Positions 12,125 through 19,555 of a stretch of DNA of 21,739 nucleotides are shown here, piece after piece. This DNA is from a bacterium. Its GTDB lineage: Bacteria; Bacillota_I; Bacilli_A; RFN20; CAG-826. Position numbers and translations under genes: made by a program. Every line of letters begins with the position of its first letter. Within the stretch, counting starts at the first letter, position 1. The DNA is taken from assembly GCA_004561785.1 (NCBI GenBank), contig SFUB01000038.1, positions 1-21,739 on the forward strand, written 5' to 3'. A model generated the notes under the pieces. That model was not told where the DNA came from, made no database searches, and worked only from the letters and a program-made list of their open reading frames with translations.

Positions 12125-14887
12125 ATGAACAAAAAGAAGATGATCCTGCTCCCTCTCGTCTCACTGGGCCTCGTCCTCGCTTCCTGCGGGGATCAGCCGG
12201 GGAATCCCACTTCCTCGAACCAGTCCAGCGGCGGGGGCGAAAACAGCAGCCAAACCTCGGGCGGCGGAGCCTATGACCCGGGGGAGGTCGTTTTGCCCGA
12301 GGCCCCTACCGGAAACCTCGCGAACGGGACTTATGATTTCACCCAGCTCAACTGGAAGGAACGTTCCAAGATCCTCGCCTCGCTTGAATACTACGCCTTG
12401 AGGAACCACTCCGCCGGCATCCCGCTCTACGACGATGCCACCTACGAGCAGTTCTCCAAGCGCATCACTTTGCCTTCCCAGAAGTATCTGACCAACTACG
12501 GCTTCGGCACTTCCTACGGCACCATCGACGGCGAAGGGCAGATGTACAATTCGACCATCAACGAGCCCAACGCCAAATGGCGCAGCTATTTCCACGGCTA
12601 CACCAACACCGATTCCGGCACCTTCAACGGCTGGAACTCGACCGGCAGCGACGTCACCGAGCGCACCTCGATGATCAGCTCAAGCTATTTCGGCGTGAAG
12701 GCCAATAGCGACAACACCGCCTATGAATGGGTCGGCTCCCTTTCCAAGACCAACGCCCCGATCATGCTCGACGAAGAGGGCAAGGTCGTCTCCGCCGACG
12801 CCGACGGCTATGCGGTCCGCGAAGACGGGTCCTATTACACCAAACTCGCCGATGATGGGACCGAGCAGAAGGTTCTTTACAGCGAAGCCACCTCCCAACG
12901 CTGGCGCGTCAAGGTGAAGACCGGCGCAGACATGATCTACCACACCGCCGAGACCTCCAAATGGAAGAGCAAATACGACGGCACGACCGTCAAACTCGAG
13001 GATTATCTGACCCCGTTCAAAGCCCTGCTCATGACCAACATGGCCCGAACCGCTGAGCTCGTCTCCGACACCTCGGGCTTCCAGGGCGCCATGGACTTCT
13101 TCTATAGCAACAACAAGTCCAAGTACTTCGACGATTGGGAGAACTCCGGCGTCGGCATCCAGCTCAACAAAGAGGAGGGCGCGATTGAATTCGCCTTCAT
13201 CCAGCCCAAGTCGAGCTCCTATGCCCGCACCGCCCTCTCGAGCAGCCTCTTCAGCCCGCTTCCGCAGGAATTCTTGACAGATCTAGGCTCCGGCAACTTT
13301 GTCGCCGGCGTCGGCGAATACGGCAAAATCGGCACCTCCAAAGACGGCTCCTACACCGACGTGTTCGACAACATCCTGACCTTCGGCGCCTACATCCCCG
13401 AGTACTGGCAGCAGAACTCCAAACTCGTCTACAAGGCCAACAAAGACTACTATGAGGCCGCTGATTTCCACTTCGACGGCTACACGGAGGTCATCTTCGA
13501 GGGAACTTCCGGCGACGAGAATGCCTACAAAGCCTTCCTCAACAACGAACTCGACGAGGTCACCATCCCCTTGTCCCAGCTCCAAAACCACAAGAACGAT
13601 CCGACCGTCCTCCGCACCGAGGGGTCGACCATCATCAAGCTGAATCTCAACACCACGACCGATGACGAGTGGGAATACTACTTCGGCGAGAAGGGCGTCA
13701 TCTCCACCCACGACAAGAACAAATACTGGGACACCAAGGCCCTCATGTCCAACGACGACTTCCTCGATGGCGTCTACTTCGCGATCGACCGCAAGCAGCT
13801 CGCCGACATGGCCGGCAAAAACCCCGCCGTCAGCTATCTCTCAAACGCTTACATGCTCGACCCCAACGGCGTCGTCTCCTATAGGAGCTCCGCCGAAGGC
13901 AAGGGCGTCGTGGCCAACTTCCAGAGGGCCGCGGGCAACGAATATTGCTATTCCCGCTCCCTCGCCGAGACCTACTTCAAGCGGGCCGGCGACACCCTGA
14001 TCGCCCAAGGCGAATACGAGAAGGGCGAGGAAATCGACCTCACCGTCGTCTACCGTTATCAGAAGACCATCGATAACCTCGGCTCCTACATCAAGAGCTA
14101 CATCGAGGACGCCTTCAATAGCGCCAACAAGAACAACGGCTTGACCTTGAACCTCAACCTTGAGGTCGGCGGCACCCAGTACACCGATACCTACACCCGC
14201 ATGGACCATGGCGAATTCGACATGGCCGAGGGCGCGGTCTCCGGCAACGTGCTCAACCCGCTCGACTTCATGAACACGCTTTCCACCAACAAATCCCTCA
14301 ACCAAGGCTTCTGCCTCAGCTGGGGCAAGCGCACCGACCAACTCCACGAAGCCGGCAGCACCGACCGCTATGCGGCCACCTATAACGGCGTCGACTTCTC
14401 TTACGATGCCCTCTGGAACGCCACCCAGAGCTTCACCCCGGTCGACGAAGGCCTCGCGACCCCGGTCGGCAACAACGCGACGCTGACCTACAACGCCTCG
14501 AAGAAGACCGCCGAATTCAAGGCTGAGTTCTCCCCTCAGGTCGTCGACGACGAAGGCAATTGCCTCTATCAGTTCTCGATCCCCGAGGGCGTCGCGGTCA
14601 TCGCCTCCAACCAGCAAGGCGGCTTCGACGGCGGCTATTACACCCATGCCCACTCCGCTTTGAAGACGAATCTCAACGGCGAGATCAGCTTCTCGCTCCC
14701 GACCTCTGAGATCGAGTCCCTCGTCAAGAGGATCGCCTCCTCTGCCGGCAAGACCCAGAAATACTTCCGCCTCTACTTCACCTTGATGTACAAGATCAAG
14801 CTGAGCTCCGGCACCGTCTCCAAATCGGTCCTCATCGATCTGGGCGGCAAGCTCACCGACTTCGGTCTGAGCGACATCAACGCCTAA
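12125..14887 (+). CDS. oppA: oligopeptide ABC transporter substrate-binding lipoprotein, family 5
   Basis: The protein has 920 residues. The lipoprotein signal ends at L-A-S-C (Cys21), followed by a Ser/Gly linker to about residue 50. The body matches solute-binding protein family 5 (OppA/DppA/AmiA): a V-A-G-V-G-E-Y-G-K-I segment (about 394-403) where family members carry their G-T-G-P-Y motif, then a late F-L-D-G-V-Y-F-A-I-D-R helix (about 546-556). It should bind peptides outside the cell and deliver them to OppBC. Typical OppA is 520-650 residues, so about 300 are extra. Part of the excess is an N-terminal region (about 60-330) with many Tyr and Asp residues and no clear family match. A terminator after the gene separates it from oppB, which would favour a higher OppA level. 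Peptide rather than nickel or heme as ligand is inferred from the whole locus. Confidence 0.88.
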   Translation: MNKKKMILLPLVSLGLVLASCGDQPGNPTSSNQSSGGGENSSQTSGGGAYDPGEVVLPEAPTGNLANGTYDFTQLNWKERSKILASLEYYALRNHSAGIPLYDDATYEQFSKRITLPSQKYLTNYGFGTSYGTIDGEGQMYNSTINEPNAKWRSYFHGYTNTDSGTFNGWNSTGSDVTERTSMISSSYFGVKANSDNTAYEWVGSLSKTNAPIMLDEEGKVVSADADGYAVREDGSYYTKLADDGTEQKVLYSEATSQRWRVKVKTGADMIYHTAETSKWKSKYDGTTVKLEDYLTPFKALLMTNMARTAELVSDTSGFQGAMDFFYSNNKSKYFDDWENSGVGIQLNKEEGAIEFAFIQPKSSSYARTALSSSLFSPLPQEFLTDLGSGNFVAGVGEYGKIGTSKDGSYTDVFDNILTFGAYIPEYWQQNSKLVYKANKDYYEAADFHFDGYTEVIFEGTSGDENAYKAFLNNELDEVTIPLSQLQNHKNDPTVLRTEGSTIIKLNLNTTTDDEWEYYFGEKGVISTHDKNKYWDTKALMSNDDFLDGVYFAIDRKQLADMAGKNPAVSYLSNAYMLDPNGVVSYRSSAEGKGVVANFQRAAGNEYCYSRSLAETYFKRAGDTLIAQGEYEKGEEIDLTVVYRYQKTIDNLGSYIKSYIEDAFNSANKNNGLTLNLNLEVGGTQYTDTYTRMDHGEFDMAEGAVSGNVLNPLDFMNTLSTNKSLNQGFCLSWGKRTDQLHEAGSTDRYAATYNGVDFSYDALWNATQSFTPVDEGLATPVGNNATLTYNASKKTAEFKAEFSPQVVDDEGNCLYQFSIPEGVAVIASNQQGGFDGGYYTHAHSALKTNLNGEISFSLPTSEIESLVKRIASSAGKTQKYFRLYFTLMYKIKLSSGTVSKSVLIDLGGKLTDFGLSDINA

Positions 14888-14895
14888 TCGATTGC

Positions 14896-14924
14896 AGCCG
14901 CCCCCTACGGGGCGGCTTTTTCTT
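14896..14924 (+). terminator. rho-independent terminator between oppA and oppB
   Basis: AGCCGCCCC and GGGGCGGCT form a perfect 9-bp stem with a CTAC loop, followed by TTTTTCTT. It begins 8 nt after the oppA stop codon. Confidence 0.9.
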
Positions 14925-14927
14925 GCA

Positions 14928-14956
14928 TTGACGCTACGGTGGGTTTAACCTAGTCT
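14928..14956 (+). promoter_or_regulatory. candidate promoter of oppBCDF
   Basis: TTGACG (14928-14933), a 17-nt spacer and TAGTCT (14951-14956) give a good -35 and a weak -10 right after the oppA terminator. A small hairpin GCGG-TTTCT-CCGC followed by GTTTTT (14961-14979) lies in the leader and might attenuate transcription weakly. Confidence 0.45.
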
Positions 14957-15005
14957 CATTGCGGTTTCTCCGCGTTTTTGGAATCGAAAAAAGAAAGGGA
15001 ATCGA

Positions 15006-16055
15006 ATGAAAGACAGCGTCAAATACGTCATTGAGAGGATCCTCTTCATCCTCTTGACGGCGTTCATCATTCTGAGCTTGACCTACATCTTGCTCCAACT
15101 CATCCCGCTCACCCCGGGCGGCACCGACCAGCAGCGGTGGACCTTCTGGGAAAAGCAGGTCGAACTCGGCTACTACGTCCGCATCACCGACCCCATGGAA
15201 GCCATGAGGGAGGGCTATGATGAGGTCGTCACCGTCGCCGGGAAGACGACCTATTACCGCGCCCAGCCCGTCATGGTGCGTTATTTCAACTGGCTCGCCG
15301 CCGTTGCAAAAGGCGACTGGGGCGTCTCCTCCAGCGACTACTGGAAAGGCCAAAGCGCGCTCACCATCCTTTTGACCGGCCTTCCCTATTCCATGAGGCT
15401 CAACCTCATCTCGATTCTGATCTCGATCCCCTTGGGCATCGGCCTCGGCATTTTGGCCGCCCTCAAGAAGAATACCTGGGTCGATTCTTTGATCTCGACC
15501 GTGGTCATGATCTTCATCTCCGTCCCTTCCTTCGTTTTGATTTCCTTCTTGCTCATCTGGTTCGGCAAAGTCAATGGCTGGCCTCTTCGCTGGCCTAGCG
15601 ACGCCGACGCCGCGGCCGATCCCGTCTTGGCCTTCAAGGCCTTCGTCATCCCGGTCATGTCCCTTTGCTTCGGCTCCATCTGCGGATTCGCCCGCTACAC
15701 GCGCGCCGAGCTCACCGAGGTCATGTCCAGCGAATTCCTTCTCTTGGCCCGCACCAAAGGGCTCACCCGCTCCCAAGCCGTCATCCGGCACGCGCTCCGC
15801 AACTCGATGGTCCCCATCGTCCCGATGATCATCGCCGAATTCATCTCGATCCTCTCCGGCTCGATGGTTCTTGAGCAGATTTATTCGATCCCCGGCATCG
15901 GCTCGGTCTTGGTGAACGCCCTGAACTCGACCGATGTCCCCGTCATCATGGTGGACATGGCGATCTACACCGTCATCGGATTGGCCGCCACCCTGATCAT
16001 CGACCTTAGCTACGGCATCGTCGACCCCCGCATCCGCATGGGCGCGAGAAAGTGA
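15006..16055 (+). CDS. oppB: oligopeptide ABC transporter permease OppB
   Basis: The protein has 349 residues, close to the usual 300-350. AAAGGG lies 6 nt before the ATG. Transmembrane helices are predicted at about 11-33, 130-152, 162-187, 211-229, 270-290 and 312-335. The external loop after helix 1 carries the family motif G-D-W-G-V-S (103-108). The cytoplasmic EAA-type loop that contacts the ATPases is E-F-L-L-L-A-R-T-K-G-L (243-253) through R-H-A-L-R-N-S-M-V-P (261-270). With OppC it forms the translocation channel. The C-terminal Y-G-I-V-D-P-R-I-R (336-344) is typical of DppB/OppB permeases. The external loop 1 is moderately long at about 95 residues. First gene of oppBCDF; the TGA lies 8 nt before the oppC ATG. 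Confidence 0.94.
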   Translation: MKDSVKYVIERILFILLTAFIILSLTYILLQLIPLTPGGTDQQRWTFWEKQVELGYYVRITDPMEAMREGYDEVVTVAGKTTYYRAQPVMVRYFNWLAAVAKGDWGVSSSDYWKGQSALTILLTGLPYSMRLNLISILISIPLGIGLGILAALKKNTWVDSLISTVVMIFISVPSFVLISFLLIWFGKVNGWPLRWPSDADAAADPVLAFKAFVIPVMSLCFGSICGFARYTRAELTEVMSSEFLLLARTKGLTRSQAVIRHALRNSMVPIVPMIIAEFISILSGSMVLEQIYSIPGIGSVLVNALNSTDVPVIMVDMAIYTVIGLAATLIIDLSYGIVDPRIRMGARK

Positions 16056-16059
16056 GGAG
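16055..16059 (+). promoter_or_regulatory. ribosome binding site that decides the oppC start
   Basis: AGGAG overlaps the oppB TGA and precedes ATG 16064 by 4 nt. A GTG at 16052 in the same frame has no comparable site, so ATG 16064 is preferred. Confidence 0.65.
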
Positions 16060-16063
16060 AACC

Positions 16064-18103
16064 ATGGAAAACAAAAAGAACGAAATGGAACAGTCCGTGG
16101 AGATCCTCGATTCCGACTTCTCCTTCCTGAAGTCGGACGAATCCATCCACGACCAAAAATTCGAAACCAAGCCGACCACCTTCTTCAAAGACGCGATGAA
16201 GCGCTTCGTCAAGAACCGCTCCTCGGTGGTGGCCGCCTCGATCCTTGCCGTCTTAATCGTCATGTCCATCGTCGTGCCCTTCGCCGACAAAAACGACATC
16301 AACACCCCGCAGGGCGACCTTCAGTACCTCCCGCCGAAGTGGTTCGACGGCAACCTGAACGGCTTCTTCGACGGAACCGACATGGTGACCGGCGCCATCC
16401 TGGACCCGGAGACCCAGAAACTCGCCGTCGACGAAAACGGGAAATCCGACTACGTCGAAAGCGCCATCGTGGGCGGCATCAACGTCTATTCCTCCTATAG
16501 CGACATGTATTCCTCCGCCGTCGCGAGATACGGCAAAGGAGGTTGCCTCACCCTCGCCAACCAGTCCCCGAAAATGGAAGGGGTCTACGAAGGCGAGGAC
16601 CAGGGCATCCTCTCCAAGGAGGTTACCCTCGACCTCAGCAAGGACTACGATTATTCAGTATCCATCGATCCGGAGCAGACCGTCCTCTACGCCGATTCCT
16701 CGCTCCGCCTCCATCTGACCTTCCTCGCTTCCGTGGATGGCGAAGAGACCTATATCCCCTTGACCGAAACCGTTGATTGGGATTCCTCTTTGACGCGTCT
16801 TGCCTGCGAGCACGTCTCCACCTCCGTCAAGTCCTATTTCGAGGATAAATCCCTCGGCGTTCCCTCTTCCTTAACCGGACGGATCGGGATCGTCGTGGAT
16901 GCTCCGGAAGACGAGAAGAGCGGGGCCAACGTCCTGGCGATCTCCAGCGTTTCCTCCTCCATCAAAGGTGTCGGCTTCGCAAGCGGCATCGAAGCCAGGA
17001 GAGCCATCGCTGAGAAATTTGCGAACGCCTATTCCTCCTTCGGCAAAGAGAGCAAGCCCCTCGTCTCCATCAAGCACGTCGAGGTCCTCTACGGATCCTT
17101 CCGCTACGACTATTACGCGGCCGCCTTCGGCGACGTGGCCCACTATTCCTTCAGCCCGACCATGATCGAAGATTACGTCGAGCGCGGCTGGATGGAATTC
17201 GAGTGGGGCCCCGCCGGGTCCAGCCAGCCCGCCAAATTCGTCCTCACCCCCGAAGGCGAGACCTATTGCCCCCTTCGCAGCGTGGACTATCAGGTCGTGA
17301 GCGAGAACCCCCTCGACCCCAGCATGACCGTCCATCAGCTCTTCGGGACGATGTCCAACTACCGCCTGCTTTATTCCCAAGGCAAAATCGGCTCCTGTGA
17401 GATGCCCAAATACGCCTTCGGCACCGACCGCAACGGCAAAGACTTCTTCAAAGTCGTCTTCTCCGGCCTGCTCACCTCGCTGGGGCTTGGCCTATTGGCC
17501 TCGGCGATCAACATCGTGATCGGCCTCATCTGGGGATCGATCTCCGGCTACTTCGGCGGCTGGGTCGACCTCATCATGGAGCGTCTCACCGAGATCCTCG
17601 GCGGCGTCCCCTTCATCATCGTCATGACCCTCGTGGCCTTGTTATGGAACCAAAACGGCGGGGGGACGACCTTCTGGACCTTCCTCTTAGCCCTCTGCCT
17701 CACCGGCTGGATCGGGATTTCCGGCACGACCAGAAGCCAGTTCTACCGTTATAAAGGCAGGGAATACGTCTTGGCCTCGAGGACCCTGGGCGCGAGCGAC
17801 ACCCGCTTGATTTTCAAGCACATCCTCCCGAATGCGATCGGCACCATCGTCACGAGCGCCGTCTTGATGATTCCCTCAGTCATCTTCACCGAGGCCAACA
17901 TCTCCTACTTGCTCCCCGGCGCTTTGGCCCTCAAAGGCAGCTTCGGCGTGACCATCGAATCGGTTCAGGGCGATATCTCGAGAGCCCCCTATCTCATCGT
18001 CTCGGCGTCTTTGATCATGGCCTTGCTCATGATTTGCTTCAATCTGTTCGGCAACGGCCTCCGCGACGCCTTCAACCCCTCTTTGAAAGGAAGTGACGAA
18101 TAA
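16064..18103 (+). CDS. oppC: oligopeptide ABC transporter permease OppC with large extracytoplasmic insert
   Basis: The protein has 679 residues, against about 300 for typical OppC. A charged N-terminal tail (1-40) and D-A-M-K-R-F-V-K-N-R (43-52) lead into helix 1 (about 53-72). The family motif that normally follows within about 50 residues, F-G-T-D-x-x-G-x-D-F-F, appears only at 452-462. Roughly 375 residues (75-450) are therefore inserted outside the cell. From 463 on the permease is ordinary: helices about 465-493, 512-528, 536-555, 596-612 and 643-662, with the EAA loop at about 566-592 (R-E-Y-V-L-A-S-R-T-L-G-A ... H-I-L-P-N). The insert shows no motif I recognise; it could cap OppA or bind substrate itself. 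The junction with oppD is TAATG, a one-base overlap. Confidence 0.9.
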   Translation: MENKKNEMEQSVEILDSDFSFLKSDESIHDQKFETKPTTFFKDAMKRFVKNRSSVVAASILAVLIVMSIVVPFADKNDINTPQGDLQYLPPKWFDGNLNGFFDGTDMVTGAILDPETQKLAVDENGKSDYVESAIVGGINVYSSYSDMYSSAVARYGKGGCLTLANQSPKMEGVYEGEDQGILSKEVTLDLSKDYDYSVSIDPEQTVLYADSSLRLHLTFLASVDGEETYIPLTETVDWDSSLTRLACEHVSTSVKSYFEDKSLGVPSSLTGRIGIVVDAPEDEKSGANVLAISSVSSSIKGVGFASGIEARRAIAEKFANAYSSFGKESKPLVSIKHVEVLYGSFRYDYYAAAFGDVAHYSFSPTMIEDYVERGWMEFEWGPAGSSQPAKFVLTPEGETYCPLRSVDYQVVSENPLDPSMTVHQLFGTMSNYRLLYSQGKIGSCEMPKYAFGTDRNGKDFFKVVFSGLLTSLGLGLLASAINIVIGLIWGSISGYFGGWVDLIMERLTEILGGVPFIIVMTLVALLWNQNGGGTTFWTFLLALCLTGWIGISGTTRSQFYRYKGREYVLASRTLGASDTRLIFKHILPNAIGTIVTSAVLMIPSVIFTEANISYLLPGALALKGSFGVTIESVQGDISRAPYLIVSASLIMALLMICFNLFGNGLRDAFNPSLKGSDE

Positions 18104-19554
18104 TGGAACGCATCGATTATCCTTATACCGTCGGGATTGCCCCCGAAGGCCAAGAACCCGTCCTGAGCGTCAGGAACCTCGCCATCTCCTTCAAAAGCGA
18201 CGAAGGCTACGTCCACGCCGTCCGCGGCGTCTCCTTCGATCTTTACAAGGAAGAGACCCTCTGCATCGTCGGCGAGTCCGGCTCGGGCAAATCCGTCACC
18301 AACAAGACCATCATGGGGATCCTCCCCAAGAACGCCCGCATCGTCTCTGGGTCCATCCTCTATGAAGGGGAGGACCTCACCAAGATCTCCGAGGACGAGT
18401 TCCACAACATCCGCGGCAACAAGATCGGCATGATCTTCCAAGATCCGCTCTCCTCGCTCAACCCCATCATGAAGATCGGGAAGCAGATCACCGAGGAGAT
18501 GATCATCAACGGCGACCATCTCAAGAACTACTACGATTCTTTGGTCTCCAAGGAATTCATCGCCTACAAAAACGACATTCGCCTCCTCCAACTCCTCAAA
18601 GCCGAACGCAAACGCGCGAAGAAGGAGAAGAAGGAGTTCGACGAAGAGTCCTACCTCGCCAAGAAAAAGGAGATCGAAGGCCGCATCGCCTCCGACAAAT
18701 CCGCCCTTGCCCTCAAAAAGAAGGAAGCGAAAGGCCTCGTGAAGGCGAAGAAGAAGGACATCGCCTCCCGCCACCAGGCCAAAGTGAGTGAAATCCTTTC
18801 CTCGAAGCTCAGCTTTGCTGAGAAGTACGATGCCTTCCTTTTGGAGCATCGTCGCGCTCTTGGAGAAAAGAGAGTCACCCACAAGGAAGCCAAAGACCGC
18901 GCCCTCAAGATCATGGCCGAGGTCGGCATCCCTCAGCCCGAACGCCGCTTCAACCAATACCCCTTCGAATTCTCCGGGGGCATGAGGCAGCGCATCGTCA
19001 TCGCGATCGCCTTGACCGCCGAGCCGGACGTCCTCATCTGCGATGAGCCGACGACCGCCCTCGACGTCACCATCCAAGCCCAGATCCTTGAACTCATCAA
19101 CCGCCTGAAGAAGGCCCATCACATGTCGGTCATCTTCATCACCCACGATTTGGGCGTCGTCGCCAACATGGCCGACCGCGTCGCCGTCATGTACGCCGGC
19201 AAGATCGTCGAATACGGCAAAGCCGAGGAAGTCTTCTACTCCCCGGCCCACCCTTATACCTGGGCTTTGCTTTCCTCAATCCCCGACATCGATTCGAAGG
19301 AGAAGCTCGAGGCCATCCCGGGCACCCCGCCCAATATGCTGTTCCCGCCCAAAGGCGATGCCTTCGCCCCGCGCAGCAAATACGCGATGGGCGTCGACTA
19401 CAAAGAAGAGCCGCCGATGTTCCAAATCACCCCGACCCATTACGCCTCGACTTGGCTCCTGGACGAGAGAGCCCCGAAGGCCGAGATGCCCAAAATCGTC
19501 TCTACCCGCATCCGCAATAGCCTAGCTAAACACGACAAGAAGGAGGAGAAGTGA
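18103..19554 (+). CDS. oppD: oligopeptide ABC transporter ATP-binding protein OppD
   Basis: The protein has 483 residues, against about 330-360 usual. All ATPase motifs are intact: Walker A G-E-S-G-S-G-K-S (57-64), Q-loop Gln113, signature F-S-G-G-M-R-Q-R (290-297), Walker B L-I-C-D-E-P (311-316) and switch His348. The extra length is about 125 residues (137-262) between Q-loop and signature, in the helical subdomain. It is packed with Lys, Glu and Ala and is probably a long helical or coiled-coil arm on the cytoplasmic side. The C-terminal oligopeptide/dipeptide region keeps I-P-G-T-P-P and F-A-P-R, but the four cysteines of iron-sulphur-type DppD/OppD are Asp, Ser, Asp/Tyr and Ser/Thr here, as I recall for streptococcal AmiE. 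AAGGA lies 11 nt before the ATG. OppD pairs with OppF. Confidence 0.94.
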   Translation: MERIDYPYTVGIAPEGQEPVLSVRNLAISFKSDEGYVHAVRGVSFDLYKEETLCIVGESGSGKSVTNKTIMGILPKNARIVSGSILYEGEDLTKISEDEFHNIRGNKIGMIFQDPLSSLNPIMKIGKQITEEMIINGDHLKNYYDSLVSKEFIAYKNDIRLLQLLKAERKRAKKEKKEFDEESYLAKKKEIEGRIASDKSALALKKKEAKGLVKAKKKDIASRHQAKVSEILSSKLSFAEKYDAFLLEHRRALGEKRVTHKEAKDRALKIMAEVGIPQPERRFNQYPFEFSGGMRQRIVIAIALTAEPDVLICDEPTTALDVTIQAQILELINRLKKAHHMSVIFITHDLGVVANMADRVAVMYAGKIVEYGKAEEVFYSPAHPYTWALLSSIPDIDSKEKLEAIPGTPPNMLFPPKGDAFAPRSKYAMGVDYKEEPPMFQITPTHYASTWLLDERAPKAEMPKIVSTRIRNSLAKHDKKEEK

Positions 19555-19555
19555 C

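Noticed and set aside
13309..13335. Walker A-like G-V-G-E-Y-G-K-I in OppA, suggestive of the ecto-ATPase reported for Mycoplasma hominis OppA
   Set aside because: The required Ser/Thr after GK is Ile, and the segment sits where family-5 proteins have their G-T-G-P-Y motif.
13841..14653. 270-codon minus-strand frame inside oppA
   Set aside because: It is antisense to a recognised gene, with no signal, motif or ribosome binding site.
16052..16054. GTG as the oppC start (GTGA overlap with the oppB stop)
   Set aside because: No ribosome binding site precedes it, while AGGAG directly precedes ATG 16064. It remains a minor alternative adding four residues.
17989..19251. 420-codon minus-strand frame across oppC and oppD
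   Set aside because: It spans two intact genes on the other strand and has shadow-frame composition.
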